Of a stretch of DNA of 64,000 nucleotides, positions 44,735-53,651 are shown one piece after another. Source of the stretch: Roseivirga sp. UBA6061 (GTDB lineage: Bacteria > Bacteroidota > Bacteroidia > Cytophagales > Cyclobacteriaceae). The notes beneath the pieces were generated by a model, which had not been told where the DNA came from, made no database searches, and saw only the letters and a list, made by a program, of their open reading frames with translations. The stretch covers positions 1 to 64,000 of the forward strand of contig DIYF01000037.1 in the NCBI GenBank assembly GCA_002427745.1, given 5' to 3'. A program made the position numbers and the translations under genes. Each line of letters starts with the position of its first letter. Within the stretch, counting starts at the first letter, position 1.

Positions 44735-45061
44735 CTATACAGAAAAACTCTCACCACAACCACAGGTGCGGGAAGCGTTCGGGTTTACAAACTGAAAGCC
44801 TTTGCCATTCAGCCCGTCTGAGAAGTCAAGCGTGGTGCCCAGTAAGTACAGCAGGCTCTTTCTGTCTACCAGAATCTTGATGCCCTTGTCTTCAAACACC
44901 TCATCTTTCTCTCTTACCTCTGAATCGAAATCCAGATCATACATCAGGCCAGAGCAGCCACCACCTTGTACGGATACACGGATGTTGTGGTCGTCAGATT
45001 TGCCCTCTGTATTTCTTAAATCTACAATCTTATTCTTCGCTGAGTCTGTTACTGTTATCAT
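44735..45061 (-). CDS. A-type iron-sulfur carrier (IscA/ErpA/SufA family)
   Basis: A 108-residue HesB/IscA-fold protein. The three ligand cysteines are visible: one in QGGGCSGLMYDL (near residue 36) and two in the C-terminal CGCGESF. It delivers Fe-S clusters to apo-proteins. Its ATG overlaps the stop of the upstream gene as ATGA. No isc or suf genes are adjacent, so which subtype it is cannot be said. Confidence 0.92.
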   Translation of the reverse strand: MITVTDSAKNKIVDLRNTEGKSDDHNIRVSVQGGGCSGLMYDLDFDSEVREKDEVFEDKGIKILVDRKSLLYLLGTTLDFSDGLNGKGFQFVNPNASRTCGCGESFSV

Positions 45062-45477
45062 CAGGCTACAGGGTTAAGTACTACACTAAATACGGTGATC
45101 GTATTGATGTCTCGCCCATAGTAGAGCTTATCGAGCGCATCATACATATTGCTTGCTGTAAAATATGAGGTGTGCAATTCACTCTCACCCTTGGCTATCC
45201 ACTGAATGGTGTAAGAGTCGTATTTGTCTTTGTAAGACTTTACATACTCCTGCATTCTTCTCAGTGCATCCAGCTTGTCTATTCCCAATTCAGAGTGGAA
45301 AAGAAAAGACTGGTTATGTCTCGGGTTGATTGTGATCAGGTCGAGCTTTACTTTGCCCTCCGTGTTCTGGAACTCAAAGCTCAACTCACTTCCCTGGATA
45401 CCCAGGTGGCTTTCGATTTTCTTCTGGAGTTTCACGCTCTCCACATGAATATCCGTTCCCATACCTGTCATATTCAT
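45061..45477 (-). CDS. Hypothetical protein coupled to the A-type carrier
   Basis: About 138 residues, soluble, mixed alpha/beta (EGKVKLDLITINPRHNQSFL, MQEYVKSYKDKYDSY). I do not recognise the family. ATG at 45477 is preferred to an upstream TTG. Tight coupling to the Fe-S carrier suggests a role near cluster assembly or delivery, but there is no cysteine-rich motif. A perfect 8-bp inverted repeat lies just upstream. Confidence 0.6.
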   Translation of the reverse strand: MNMTGMGTDIHVESVKLQKKIESHLGIQGSELSFEFQNTEGKVKLDLITINPRHNQSFLFHSELGIDKLDALRRMQEYVKSYKDKYDSYTIQWIAKGESELHTSYFTASNMYDALDKLYYGRDINTITVFSVVLNPVA

Positions 45478-45497
45478 CAGCAATTCAGTTAAATGTT

Positions 45498-45521
45498 AAA
45501 TCCAAGTTATAAATTGGATTT
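45498..45521. promoter_or_regulatory. Perfect inverted repeat, candidate operator
   Basis: AAATCCAA (45498-45505) and TTGGATTT (45514-45521) are perfect 8-base arms with an 8-base AT-rich spacer, 20 bases upstream of the minus-strand start at 45477 and in the divergent gap with the epimerase gene. It could bind a dimeric regulator; no regulator gene is adjacent. Confidence 0.35.
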
Positions 45522-45608
45522 GAAAAGTGAAACATTGGTCACACTGCGAAAGTTTCCTTTTCGAGCACAAAGATAGCCATTAACCAAGAAAAACGAGAAT
45601 AACTACCT

Positions 45609-46010
45609 ATGCATAAGATTGAGCACATTGGAATCGCGGTAAAAAACCTGGAGAACTCTAATCAACTTTTTGCCAGGCTCTTTGGCGAGTCACACTATAA
45701 AGTGGAGAAAGTAGACTCAGAAGGCGTAAACACGTCTTTTTTTCAAGTAGGTCCCAATAAGATAGAATTGTTGGAAGCTTCCAGCCCCGACAGCCCGATA
45801 CGCAAGTTTATTGAAAAGAGGGGAGAGGGCATTCACCACATAGCCTTTGATGTAGAAGACATCCACGCTGAAATAGCCAGACTCAAAGAGGAAGAATTCA
45901 TTGTTCTCAATGAAACTCCGAAGCGGGGGGCTGATAACAAGCTGGTATGTTTCGTACACCCGAAAACAACAAACGGAGTGCTGATTGAGCTCTGCCAGGA
46001 GATTAAATAG
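45609..46010 (+). CDS. mce: Methylmalonyl-CoA epimerase
   Basis: A 133-residue VOC-fold metalloenzyme. The metal ligands fit H5 (HKIEHIGIAVKN), Gln/Glu positions in the middle, H75-H76 (GEGIHHIAFDV) and E130 (NGVLIELCQE). It interconverts methylmalonyl-CoA epimers in propionate and odd-chain metabolism. It lies alone, ending nine bases before the end of the convergent SGNH gene. Other VOC activities are less likely given the close fit of length and motifs. Confidence 0.88.
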   Translation: MHKIEHIGIAVKNLENSNQLFARLFGESHYKVEKVDSEGVNTSFFQVGPNKIELLEASSPDSPIRKFIEKRGEGIHHIAFDVEDIHAEIARLKEEEFIVLNETPKRGADNKLVCFVHPKTTNGVLIELCQEIK

Positions 46011-46019
46011 CCTTACGGA

Positions 46020-46922
46020 TCAGCGGTCGGATAAGAATGCTCTAATGTCCTTTGACAACAGGTGAGTGAACTCTTTTGCACTCTTGCCGGTCAGGTGATG
46101 GCCGGGTTTGTCTGAGAACTCATAGCTGAGATTCCTGGTTGCATAATTCAGGTAAGGGGTCGATTTTTCAGAGGCAATTTGGTGCATTGCCCTATCAAAA
46201 CCGGGATAAATGCCTTCTTCGAATTGTAGTACATCGTGGCTAACCGGCATCCTGATCAAAAACACCCGACCTGTTTTACTCAACATGTCAATGGTTTTTT
46301 GGAGATAGCGGATCCTCCTGGCACTGACACTGTATGATCGGCTCACGGGGCCTTGCGTTCTATGGTGTCCCTGAGCCATATTGATTTCTACCCAGCCATT
46401 GTCATGTACATGAACCTCGCGTTTAGCTCTTCTGAAGAAAGAATCTGTGGCTTCTTTGTAAAGTACTTTGAGCGCGGGTTTTCTAAGCAGATATTCTAAG
46501 TTCGGCTCGTCTGTTACGGAATGGAGCTTATAGATAAGATCAAAAGACTCACGTCCATCCATCAGACTATCCCTGATATTCATGACCGACACCGGAGAAA
46601 CCCCAATCAGATGGAAGTTATCGGGAGCCCGGGTGTCCAGGTATTTTCTTTCAAGGAACGAATAATAGTAAGGGCCATATGGGCTGGTGGCACTGTTGAA
46701 AGCCAGGTTCTGAGGTGTATAGCTCATCCCAAATTCTTCCTGAAGAATGTCTGGTGAAATACCTCTTTTTTCTCTTGATAAGCCAGTAATAAGTGCCTGA
46801 TGCTGACCCGTCAGTTTTGGATAATTATGGTCATGATGAGTGATTACATAACGCTGCAGAGCTGCATAGGGCACCATAATGATGACAGCAAACAGCAATC
46901 CCTTTCTTATCAGTTTTTTCAT
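46020..46922 (-). CDS. Membrane-anchored SGNH-like partner of the MBOAT acyltransferase
   Basis: About 300 residues with an N-terminal membrane anchor (LIRKGLLFAVIIMVPYAAL) and an extracytoplasmic domain. A GLSR motif (Ser near 49) follows a hydrophobic strand like the SGNH nucleophile block, FNSATSPYGPYYYSFLE matches proteins found next to bacterial MBOATs, and DKPGHHLTGKSA near the C-terminus offers the D-x-x-H catalytic block. It is analogous to DltD or AlgJ/X partners. The ATG at 46922 follows the MBOAT stop by one base; an ATG four codons upstream is also possible. Last gene of the operon. Confidence 0.72.
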   Translation of the reverse strand: MKKLIRKGLLFAVIIMVPYAALQRYVITHHDHNYPKLTGQHQALITGLSREKRGISPDILQEEFGMSYTPQNLAFNSATSPYGPYYYSFLERKYLDTRAPDNFHLIGVSPVSVMNIRDSLMDGRESFDLIYKLHSVTDEPNLEYLLRKPALKVLYKEATDSFFRRAKREVHVHDNGWVEINMAQGHHRTQGPVSRSYSVSARRIRYLQKTIDMLSKTGRVFLIRMPVSHDVLQFEEGIYPGFDRAMHQIASEKSTPYLNYATRNLSYEFSDKPGHHLTGKSAKEFTHLLSKDIRAFLSDR

Positions 46923-46923
46923 G

Positions 46924-48369
46924 CTAAAATTCAAAGTAGATAAAGGGAGATTTTTCTATATCAGACAGCCTTAAAAGCAGAATAGCCTGTGTCACCAGGA
47001 AGTAAAACAACCAACGTACGCTTGTCGGCTTTTGACCAAGGTATTCATGTATTTGACGCTTTCCCAGCTGCTTATTCAGAAACTCTGTGGCGATCAGCAA
47101 CAGTATAATCAGGAGTACTTCATTATTGCCGACACGACCGGCACCCAGGTAAACAGACGACCAGTCCAGCGATCTCCCGATGAGCGTCATGGCGTCCGAG
47201 ACGGAACCTGCTCTGAAAAAGAAACCGCTGATAATATTGAAAGGCAGAAAGGCCAGAATACCCATCAGATGTCTTGTGCTACTGGATTTATCCAGCCCCA
47301 GGGAATTATATAACTCATTTCTTCTGGTCACCGTGATGTGATCGAACACCAGGTATAGCCCGTGAAGTCCTCCCCATATGACGAAACCCCAGGAGGCACC
47401 ATGCCACAGGCCTGTAATCAGAAAAGTAATGAATAGTGCTAAATGGGCTGACCATTTATTTTTACCCGACTTGCTGAGGGGGAAGTAAACATAGTCGCGA
47501 AACCAGGAGGTAAGGGTGATATGCCACTGACTCCACATATGTATCGGAGACGTAAAGAAGCTGGCATTACCGAAGTTCTTGGAGAGCCGAACTCCCAGAA
47601 TCCGTGCCAGCCCTATGGCCATTTCGCTGTAAGCGGCAAAGTCGAAAAGGATTTGAAGCCCGAAGAGAAATGCTCCTATGATAACGGCAGGCCCTTTATG
47701 GCCCTGAGACAGATTGAAAATTTCGTTAACGTAGAGCCCCAGCCGATCGGCAATAACTACCTTTTTGAAAAGCCCCCAGAGAATCAATTGAAGCCCTTCC
47801 ACTGTTCTTTGATAGTCAAAAGAGACATCGAGCCGCAGTTGAGGCAGGAGCTTTTTGCCTCTTTCAATGGGTCCCGCTACGAGTTGTGGAAAAAAACTGA
47901 CATATAACGCGTATCGGCCAAAGTGCCTTTCTGGCTTTATGTACTTTCTGTAAACATCAATACTGTATCCCAGGGTCTGGAAAGTATAAAATGAAATGCC
48001 CAGAGGTAGCATGTAATTATGCTGAAAAGAGGAGACAGGAGCTCCGAAAAATTGAGCCAGACTCTGAAATTCGGAACTAAGGAAATTGAAGTACTTGAAA
48101 AAGACCAGTACCGCCAGGTTGATGAAAATACTGATGCCCAGCCACAGCTTTCGCGACCCGGGTTTAGCCGAGTTTCCGATTTTGATACCTGCCTGGTAAT
48201 CAAGTATTGTACTGAACAAAAGCAGTGGCACATACAGAAGGTTATGATAACCATAGAATATATAGCTACAAACCAATAGCCAGAGCCACTTCCATTGCGT
48301 GGGAATGGCAAAGTAGACGGCCAGACACCCAACTATGAACAAAAGAAATTCAACCGAGATAAAGGTCAT
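46924..48369 (-). CDS. MBOAT family membrane O-acyltransferase (AlgI/DltB-like)
   Basis: A 481-residue polytopic protein. The conserved MWSQWHITLTSWFRDYVYFP (279-297) and the catalytic histidine H323 in GLWHGASWGFVIWGG are intact, with GYSIDVYRKY and FFPQLVAGPIERG upstream. These proteins pass an acyl group from a cytoplasmic donor to an acceptor outside the membrane; DltB takes it from the carrier protein DltC. Here the ACP domain of the FAAL gene could play that role. It starts seven bases after the P450 stop. Confidence 0.93.
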   Translation of the reverse strand: MTFISVEFLLFIVGCLAVYFAIPTQWKWLWLLVCSYIFYGYHNLLYVPLLLFSTILDYQAGIKIGNSAKPGSRKLWLGISIFINLAVLVFFKYFNFLSSEFQSLAQFFGAPVSSFQHNYMLPLGISFYTFQTLGYSIDVYRKYIKPERHFGRYALYVSFFPQLVAGPIERGKKLLPQLRLDVSFDYQRTVEGLQLILWGLFKKVVIADRLGLYVNEIFNLSQGHKGPAVIIGAFLFGLQILFDFAAYSEMAIGLARILGVRLSKNFGNASFFTSPIHMWSQWHITLTSWFRDYVYFPLSKSGKNKWSAHLALFITFLITGLWHGASWGFVIWGGLHGLYLVFDHITVTRRNELYNSLGLDKSSSTRHLMGILAFLPFNIISGFFFRAGSVSDAMTLIGRSLDWSSVYLGAGRVGNNEVLLIILLLIATEFLNKQLGKRQIHEYLGQKPTSVRWLFYFLVTQAILLLRLSDIEKSPFIYFEF

Positions 48370-48376
48370 ATTAGGT

Positions 48377-49555
48377 TCAAGTGGTGTCTACGGTGATTGA
48401 AGCAGGTGCCTGCACAAAGTTATACTTCTTGTAAACAGGGAATTCATTTTGAAGCTTCCAATCGGGCAGGCTGTTAAGGATACCTGTTAACATCACTTTC
48501 AGGTGCATTCTCGCCAGCTTGGCACCAAAACAATAGTGCTTGCCGGTACCAAAAGAGAGATGAGGGTTGGACTGACGTTCAGGAACAAATGCATTGGGGT
48601 GATCAAACACTTCAGGGTCCCTGTTGGCAGATGCCAGACAGATCGCCATTACCTGGTTTCTGCTGATTTGAATTCCCTTTACGCTGGTATCCTGTTTGGC
48701 AAATCTGAACGTGAAATGCACAGAAGGGCATAATCTGATAAGCTCCTCTGTGGCCGTTGAGGGTATTTCTCCATGAGCCTGCCTGAGAGCTGTTAGCTGT
48801 GCTACCAGCTCTGGCTCTGATAGTAGCTTAAAAACTATATTTCCGATAAGCCCAACGGCCGTATTGATACCTGTAAACAAAAGGGTAGCTGTAAAGGAGG
48901 TGGTTTTTGTCAGGGCTTCATCATGCGTCAGGCTTTCTCTCAACTTTTGGTAAATGTGACAGGTGAAGCCACCGATTTGCTGATCATGAATGGACTGATC
49001 AATAAACCTTTCGAAGGCGAGACTGGCCGTTTCCATCTCCTGATATTTTTTGCTGGAAACAAAAATATCAACACTTCTTAAAAGCGCTTCAGACCACTCA
49101 ACGGCTTTTGTCTGAACTCCCGGATCAAAGCCCAGTGTTTTGATGAGCGTGCTGGCCACTACTGGTTCGATAAGCTCATCGACCAGATCAAACGACTGCC
49201 TGTTTGCGAGTTTTTCAAGAAGCGTGGTGGTATGAGTTTCTATGTTTTTCTCAGCTTCTTCCAGGCTGAAGAAGCGGGTCATGGATGCTCTGTTTTGTCG
49301 GTGCCGGGCCCCGTCATTCATCAGCAGACAATGCTGCATTACCCTGTCAAAAGCCGGTAGTGCATGCCTGCCTCCCCGAGAAGGCGGGGCAGACCTGAAT
49401 TCTTCCTCACGGTTTAAGATATACCTTGCTGAATCGTGGCTGAGAGAGAATACAATATTGCTGGGGGCAACAAACAGCCCGGACTGCCGCATTTTTTCAG
49501 CATAATGCGGATAGGGATCATGCTTGATCGATCTGTCAAACGGACTCCAGATCAT
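48377..49555 (-). CDS. Cytochrome P450
   Basis: A 392-residue class I-type P450. The heme loop LSFGTGKHYCFGAKLAR has the ligand Cys at 342, and the ExxR motif is E271-LI-R274. The I-helix reads TGINTA (228-233), with Asn231 where most P450s have Asp or Glu before the threonine. Residues about 55-67 (SAPPSRGGRHALP) are encoded by a GC-rich palindromic stretch and look like a B-C loop insertion. Its start overlaps the FAAL stop by 20 bases. It probably oxidises an ACP-bound acyl chain. There is no fused reductase. Confidence 0.93.
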   Translation of the reverse strand: MIWSPFDRSIKHDPYPHYAEKMRQSGLFVAPSNIVFSLSHDSARYILNREEEFRSAPPSRGGRHALPAFDRVMQHCLLMNDGARHRQNRASMTRFFSLEEAEKNIETHTTTLLEKLANRQSFDLVDELIEPVVASTLIKTLGFDPGVQTKAVEWSEALLRSVDIFVSSKKYQEMETASLAFERFIDQSIHDQQIGGFTCHIYQKLRESLTHDEALTKTTSFTATLLFTGINTAVGLIGNIVFKLLSEPELVAQLTALRQAHGEIPSTATEELIRLCPSVHFTFRFAKQDTSVKGIQISRNQVMAICLASANRDPEVFDHPNAFVPERQSNPHLSFGTGKHYCFGAKLARMHLKVMLTGILNSLPDWKLQNEFPVYKKYNFVQAPASITVDTT

Positions 49556-51506
49556 CGCGGTTCAGCTTGTGTTCAAAGATATAGCCGGAGATTTCCTCAA
49601 CGGTCTCAAACTGCCAGAGCAGGGAGGCGTCCAGGTCAATGTCGAAGTGCTCTTCAATGGATGCCACCAGATCCACTGCGGCCACTGAGTCAATTCCCAG
49701 ATCAAAGACTGAACTATCGGGTCGGACCTCTGTTTCAGAGGATTCCAGAGCGCTTTTAAGCAAAGTCATAATCTCGTGCTCAACTCGGGTTACTGACTCT
49801 TCAGGTGTTGGTTCAGATGCTGTGGCTATCGTGTTCGGAACAAAACGTTCAATGTGCAGGTACTCGAACGATTCCTCAATAAATCCCTTTCTTGCTCCGA
49901 GACGAGAGATTTTACCGCTTGAAGTCCGGGGAAGTGCCCCTGGTTTCAAAATGGCCACAGTATGAGGTGTCAATTCCAGTTCACTGGATATAGCCTTAAC
50001 CATATCCTGTATGATTTGCTCATAATCGGGCTTTTTCCAGAAAGAGCGCTTCACTTCCTGTAAAATCACAAGACGCTCTTCATCTCTCTCAATTGAAAAG
50101 GCGGCAGATTGGTTTGCGGCCAGCATATTATTGCTTAGAGCAGCTATGCCTTCAATATCCTGCGGATAGAAATTACGCCCGCGAATAATGACCATTTCTT
50201 TTAACCGACCGGTCAGGTAGAGCTCACCATCTTTGAGAAAACCCAGATCTCCCGTTTTCAGAAACCCGGCTTCTTCTTTGATAGAGTGATGAAAACTCTT
50301 CAGGGTTTCGCTTTGGTTATTCCAGTAACCTGAAGCGACATTCTGTCCCTTAAACCAGATTTCTCCTACGGTTCCCTCTTCTGCCGGTTCCGAACCATTT
50401 ACAATTTGAAGGCTGGTGTTTTCAGGAATTCTGCCGCAACTCACCACCTCTTTGCTATGCTCTGGTTTCATAGTGTTTTGAGGGTAGCGGGCTGTCTTTA
50501 TGGCATCTTCATAGTTGCCACAGGTAATCATAAGCGTAGCTTCTGCCATACCGTAGCAGGGTATAAAGGCGCTGTCACGAAAACCATAGGCGGCAAAGCG
50601 ATCGTTGAATTTTCGTAGTGTGGATGCCCGTACCAGCTCGGCTCCGCAATAGGCTACTTTCCAGTGGCTCAAATCCAGTCCCTGGCAATCTTCAGGCTTA
50701 ACCCTGTCAAGACAGTGCTGGTAACCAAAATTAGGAGCACCTGAGATAGTCGCTTTGTATTTACTAATAGCTCTTAGCCAGATGACGGGTTTTTTCGCGA
50801 AGTCAAGTGGCGAAAGAAGAATCGCTGGCACCTGACTGATGATGGGCTCCAGTATGGAACCAAAAAGCCCCATGTCATGATAATGAGGTACCCAGCTCAC
50901 AAAAGAGCTGTGCTCTTCCAGGGTCATGGCAGAGCGGATAGCAGCCGAATTTGACATAATGTTGCCATGGGAGAGTAGTACGCCTTTGGGTTCAGCCAGA
51001 GTGCCTGAAGTATATTGGATCATGGCTGGTGTTTCAGCTGTAAGCTTAAAGGGTTCAAAGGTCGTTGCCTGATGATCCGGTTTATCTGTAAAGAGCCATT
51101 GAATATCACTCAGGTAAGGGTTGTGACGAACAGATTTCTCATAGACTTCATGCTCAGCCATTATCAGGGCCGGGCTACAGTCTTGTATTAAGCTGTCTGG
51201 TTTTGTGTCTTTTTTGTTTCTTCGGGGAGTCTGTGCCGGCACGGCTATAACGCCTGTTATGAGGCAGGCCAAAAATGAGATGATGAAATCCGATTGGTTT
51301 TGTGAAATAAGCAAGACCCTTTGCCCCGGTGTTACTTTGTGTTGTATCTGAGAGGCCCTGGCTGTGCAGCGGCTCAGCAAATCAGAATAGGTCAGTGTCT
51401 CTACTTCTGTCTCATTGCCTGATAGGAAAGTGAAAACCCTATGTTCAGGCCACAGGTCAGCTTTGTCAGTTATGATGTTATAAATGGATGACCAGTTATC
51501 TGACAT
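49536..51506 (-). CDS. Fatty acyl-AMP ligase fused to an acyl carrier protein
   Basis: About 656 residues. Residues 1-560 are a FAAL: adenylation loop YTSGTLAEPKGVLLSHGN, WVPHYHDMGLFGSILEP, AYCGAELVRASTLRKF and PCYGMAEATL are characteristic, and the C-terminal catalytic lysine is in PRTSSGKISR. Residues about 570-650 are an ACP with FDLGIDSVAAVDL (phosphopantetheine Ser near 607). It should activate a fatty acid as acyl-AMP and load it onto its own carrier. ATG at 51506 is preferred to an upstream TTG. First gene of the operon, divergent from thiL. Confidence 0.93.
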   Translation of the reverse strand: MSDNWSSIYNIITDKADLWPEHRVFTFLSGNETEVETLTYSDLLSRCTARASQIQHKVTPGQRVLLISQNQSDFIISFLACLITGVIAVPAQTPRRNKKDTKPDSLIQDCSPALIMAEHEVYEKSVRHNPYLSDIQWLFTDKPDHQATTFEPFKLTAETPAMIQYTSGTLAEPKGVLLSHGNIMSNSAAIRSAMTLEEHSSFVSWVPHYHDMGLFGSILEPIISQVPAILLSPLDFAKKPVIWLRAISKYKATISGAPNFGYQHCLDRVKPEDCQGLDLSHWKVAYCGAELVRASTLRKFNDRFAAYGFRDSAFIPCYGMAEATLMITCGNYEDAIKTARYPQNTMKPEHSKEVVSCGRIPENTSLQIVNGSEPAEEGTVGEIWFKGQNVASGYWNNQSETLKSFHHSIKEEAGFLKTGDLGFLKDGELYLTGRLKEMVIIRGRNFYPQDIEGIAALSNNMLAANQSAAFSIERDEERLVILQEVKRSFWKKPDYEQIIQDMVKAISSELELTPHTVAILKPGALPRTSSGKISRLGARKGFIEESFEYLHIERFVPNTIATASEPTPEESVTRVEHEIMTLLKSALESSETEVRPDSSVFDLGIDSVAAVDLVASIEEHFDIDLDASLLWQFETVEEISGYIFEHKLNRDDLESV

Positions 51507-51708
51507 AGGAACAAGCAACTCGTGTTAAGTAAAAGGATCGATGCGAATATATGTACTCTCCTGACAGAATTGCCGTATACGATTGACAAAACATGAAAAC
51601 ACAGACCAAATGGGGCTAAAAGTCTAATGTCCAATGAAATTGTTCAACTAACCCTCGCATCACGCGAAGCCGACCGGGAGGAATACTTTAAACATTCAAC
51701 TTAAGCCT

Positions 51709-51716
51709 TACCTTTG
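51709..51716 (+). promoter_or_regulatory. Candidate -7 promoter element for thiL
   Basis: TACCTTTG is an exact TAnnTTTG match, 18 bases before the thiL ATG. On the opposite strand a near-match (TATATTCG, at 51544-51551) may serve the FAAL operon. Confidence 0.5.
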
Positions 51717-51733
51717 CAGCAAATTATTGAGTG

Positions 51734-52765
51734 ATGGCAGCAGAGAGAAAAGAGCTTTCAGACTTAGGGGAATTTGGACTGATAGAACATCTGGCAAAGG
51801 ATATTACCAATACTAACGCATCAACTGTAAAGGGGATTGGTGATGATGCCGCAGTAATAGATAATGGTGAGGAATTCGGACTGCTGGCAGCCGATATGTT
51901 GCTGGAGGGAATTCATTTTGACCTGTCTTATGCGCCTCTGCCGCATCTGGGCTATAAGGCCATTGCAGTCAACGTGTCTGATATCGCAGCCATGAATGGC
52001 GTTCCCAGTCAGGTAACGGTTTCTCTGGGGGTGAGCAATCGCTTTTCTCTGGAGGCTGTTGATGCACTCTATCAGGGTATGAAAGCCGCAGCTAAAGATT
52101 ACAATATCGACATTGTGGGAGGGGACACGACCACTTCGAAAAGCGGTTTGGTTATTTCCATTTCTATATTGGGAACGGTCGCCAAAGGTCGGGAGACCTA
52201 TCGCAAGGGGGCTAAAGTGAATGACATTCTCTGTGTTACCGGAGATTTGGGAGCTGCCTATGTCGGACTTCAGGTGCTGGAGCGCGAAAAACAGACTTTC
52301 CTGGCCAATCCGCAAATGCAGCCCAAACTGGATGATTATCAATACATCGTGCAGCGACAGCTAAAACCTGTGGCGCGAATGGATATCATTCATGAGCTGA
52401 ATACGCTCGATATCGTGCCGGGGGCCATGATCGATATCTCTGACGGACTGGCCTCAGAATGTCTGCACCTGTCTGCCAATTCAGGGGTGGGGCTCGCTAT
52501 TTATGAAGACAAACTGCCCATTGACCGTCAGACCTATGAGACGGCTGTGGAGTTCAACATGGACCCGATCACTTGTGTGCTGAATGGGGGAGAAGATTAT
52601 GAATTGCTCTTCACGATCAGCCAGGAGGAACATGAAAAGCTGGAGAAGCATCCCGATATCCACTTTATTGGCTATGTGCAGGAGCAATCAAAAGGTAATG
52701 TCATGGTGACAAAGAGCGAAAATGTAGTGCCTTTGCAGGCTCAGGGCTGGAATCACCTGTCGTAG
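51734..52765 (+). CDS. thiL: Thiamine-monophosphate kinase
   Basis: About 343 residues of the PurM/ThiL ATP-binding family, phosphorylating thiamine monophosphate to the diphosphate. GIGDDAAVID near the N-terminus, AVNVSDIAAMNGVP, IVGGDTTTSK and MIDISDGLASECLHL are signatures. ATG at 51734 follows an in-frame GTG at 51731 and is preferred. Confidence 0.95.
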   Translation: MAAERKELSDLGEFGLIEHLAKDITNTNASTVKGIGDDAAVIDNGEEFGLLAADMLLEGIHFDLSYAPLPHLGYKAIAVNVSDIAAMNGVPSQVTVSLGVSNRFSLEAVDALYQGMKAAAKDYNIDIVGGDTTTSKSGLVISISILGTVAKGRETYRKGAKVNDILCVTGDLGAAYVGLQVLEREKQTFLANPQMQPKLDDYQYIVQRQLKPVARMDIIHELNTLDIVPGAMIDISDGLASECLHLSANSGVGLAIYEDKLPIDRQTYETAVEFNMDPITCVLNGGEDYELLFTISQEEHEKLEKHPDIHFIGYVQEQSKGNVMVTKSENVVPLQAQGWNHLS

Positions 52766-52766
52766 G

Positions 52767-53552
52767 CTAAAACACGAGGACAAATACCAGGAGTACCACA
52801 CTGAAGAAGGCTGCGATGATAGCCGCATTGAATTTTCGTTCCTGGCGCTTCTTGTTCATAATCGCATTCAGGGCAGCCAGGTATACAATGATGGCCAATA
52901 CGTAGTTGACCAAGGACATAGAGCTGGTGCGTTTGTAGTCTGACTCACTGCTGCGTTTTACCCTGAGAAACCCGTAAATCATACTCTTCTCTATATCAAT
53001 AAGCTCTCCCGGGGCAAGCTCTGTATCATCCGCTGACTTCTCAAAGGTCATGTTTTCCATTTGAATAATGGTAGTGCTCAGGTCATCCGGCTTTTTGGTG
53101 ATGAGGCCTTTGTTTTGAACACTCAGGACCGGTTGGTTCGTAATTTCTCGAGAAAAGAGATAATCTACCAAAAAGGTGGTGGCAAAAAGCAGGGTGACAA
53201 TGCCTACAATGGTCGTGAGCCTGTGGTAATGGGCATAGTCAGTGTCTACATAGCCATAAGCAGGGTCATATTTAGAAAAGCTGTTCCAGGCGGTACCAGG
53301 GCTGTAGTGGCTCTCTTGTGTCGTGTCTTCAACCGGTTCCGGCAAGACTTCCCCCTGGTCGTATAACTCCTTTTTCGCAGGGTCTCTGAGTACTTCGTAA
53401 GCCTGTTGCAGTTCCTGAAAATGTACCAGGGCATCAGGAGATTGGTTGACATCGGGGTGAAGGCTCCTCGCTTTTTGTCTGAAAGCCTTCTTGATGTCTG
53501 CATCACTGGCATCATGGGGTACCCCTAATATCTCGTAATAGTCCTTTGGCAT
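52767..53552 (-). CDS. Membrane-associated J-domain protein
   Basis: A 261-residue protein. Residues 1-65 are a J domain ([24 protein letters not shown] at 37-39) that would stimulate an Hsp70 ATPase. It lacks the Gly/Phe and zinc-finger regions of true DnaJ. One membrane helix lies near residues 112-132 ([20 protein letters not shown]) and a pair near the C-terminus. It probably recruits DnaK at the inner membrane. Its stop is adjacent to that of convergent thiL. Confidence 0.85.
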   Translation of the reverse strand: MPKDYYEILGVPHDASDADIKKAFRQKARSLHPDVNQSPDALVHFQELQQAYEVLRDPAKKELYDQGEVLPEPVEDTTQESHYSPGTAWNSFSKYDPAYGYVDTDYAHYHRLTTIVGIVTLLFATTFLVDYLFSREITNQPVLSVQNKGLITKKPDDLSTTIIQMENMTFEKSADDTELAPGELIDIEKSMIYGFLRVKRSSESDYKRTSSMSLVNYVLAIIVYLAALNAIMNKKRQERKFNAAIIAAFFSVVLLVFVLVF

Positions 53553-53651
53553 TTCAGGTGAACGGTCGGTTAGAAGTTACAAAGATTTAGCATTTTTACT
53601 CTCAGTGAAGGTCAGTGATAAAGCCCTGGCTGGTCATTTAAACGAACAAAC

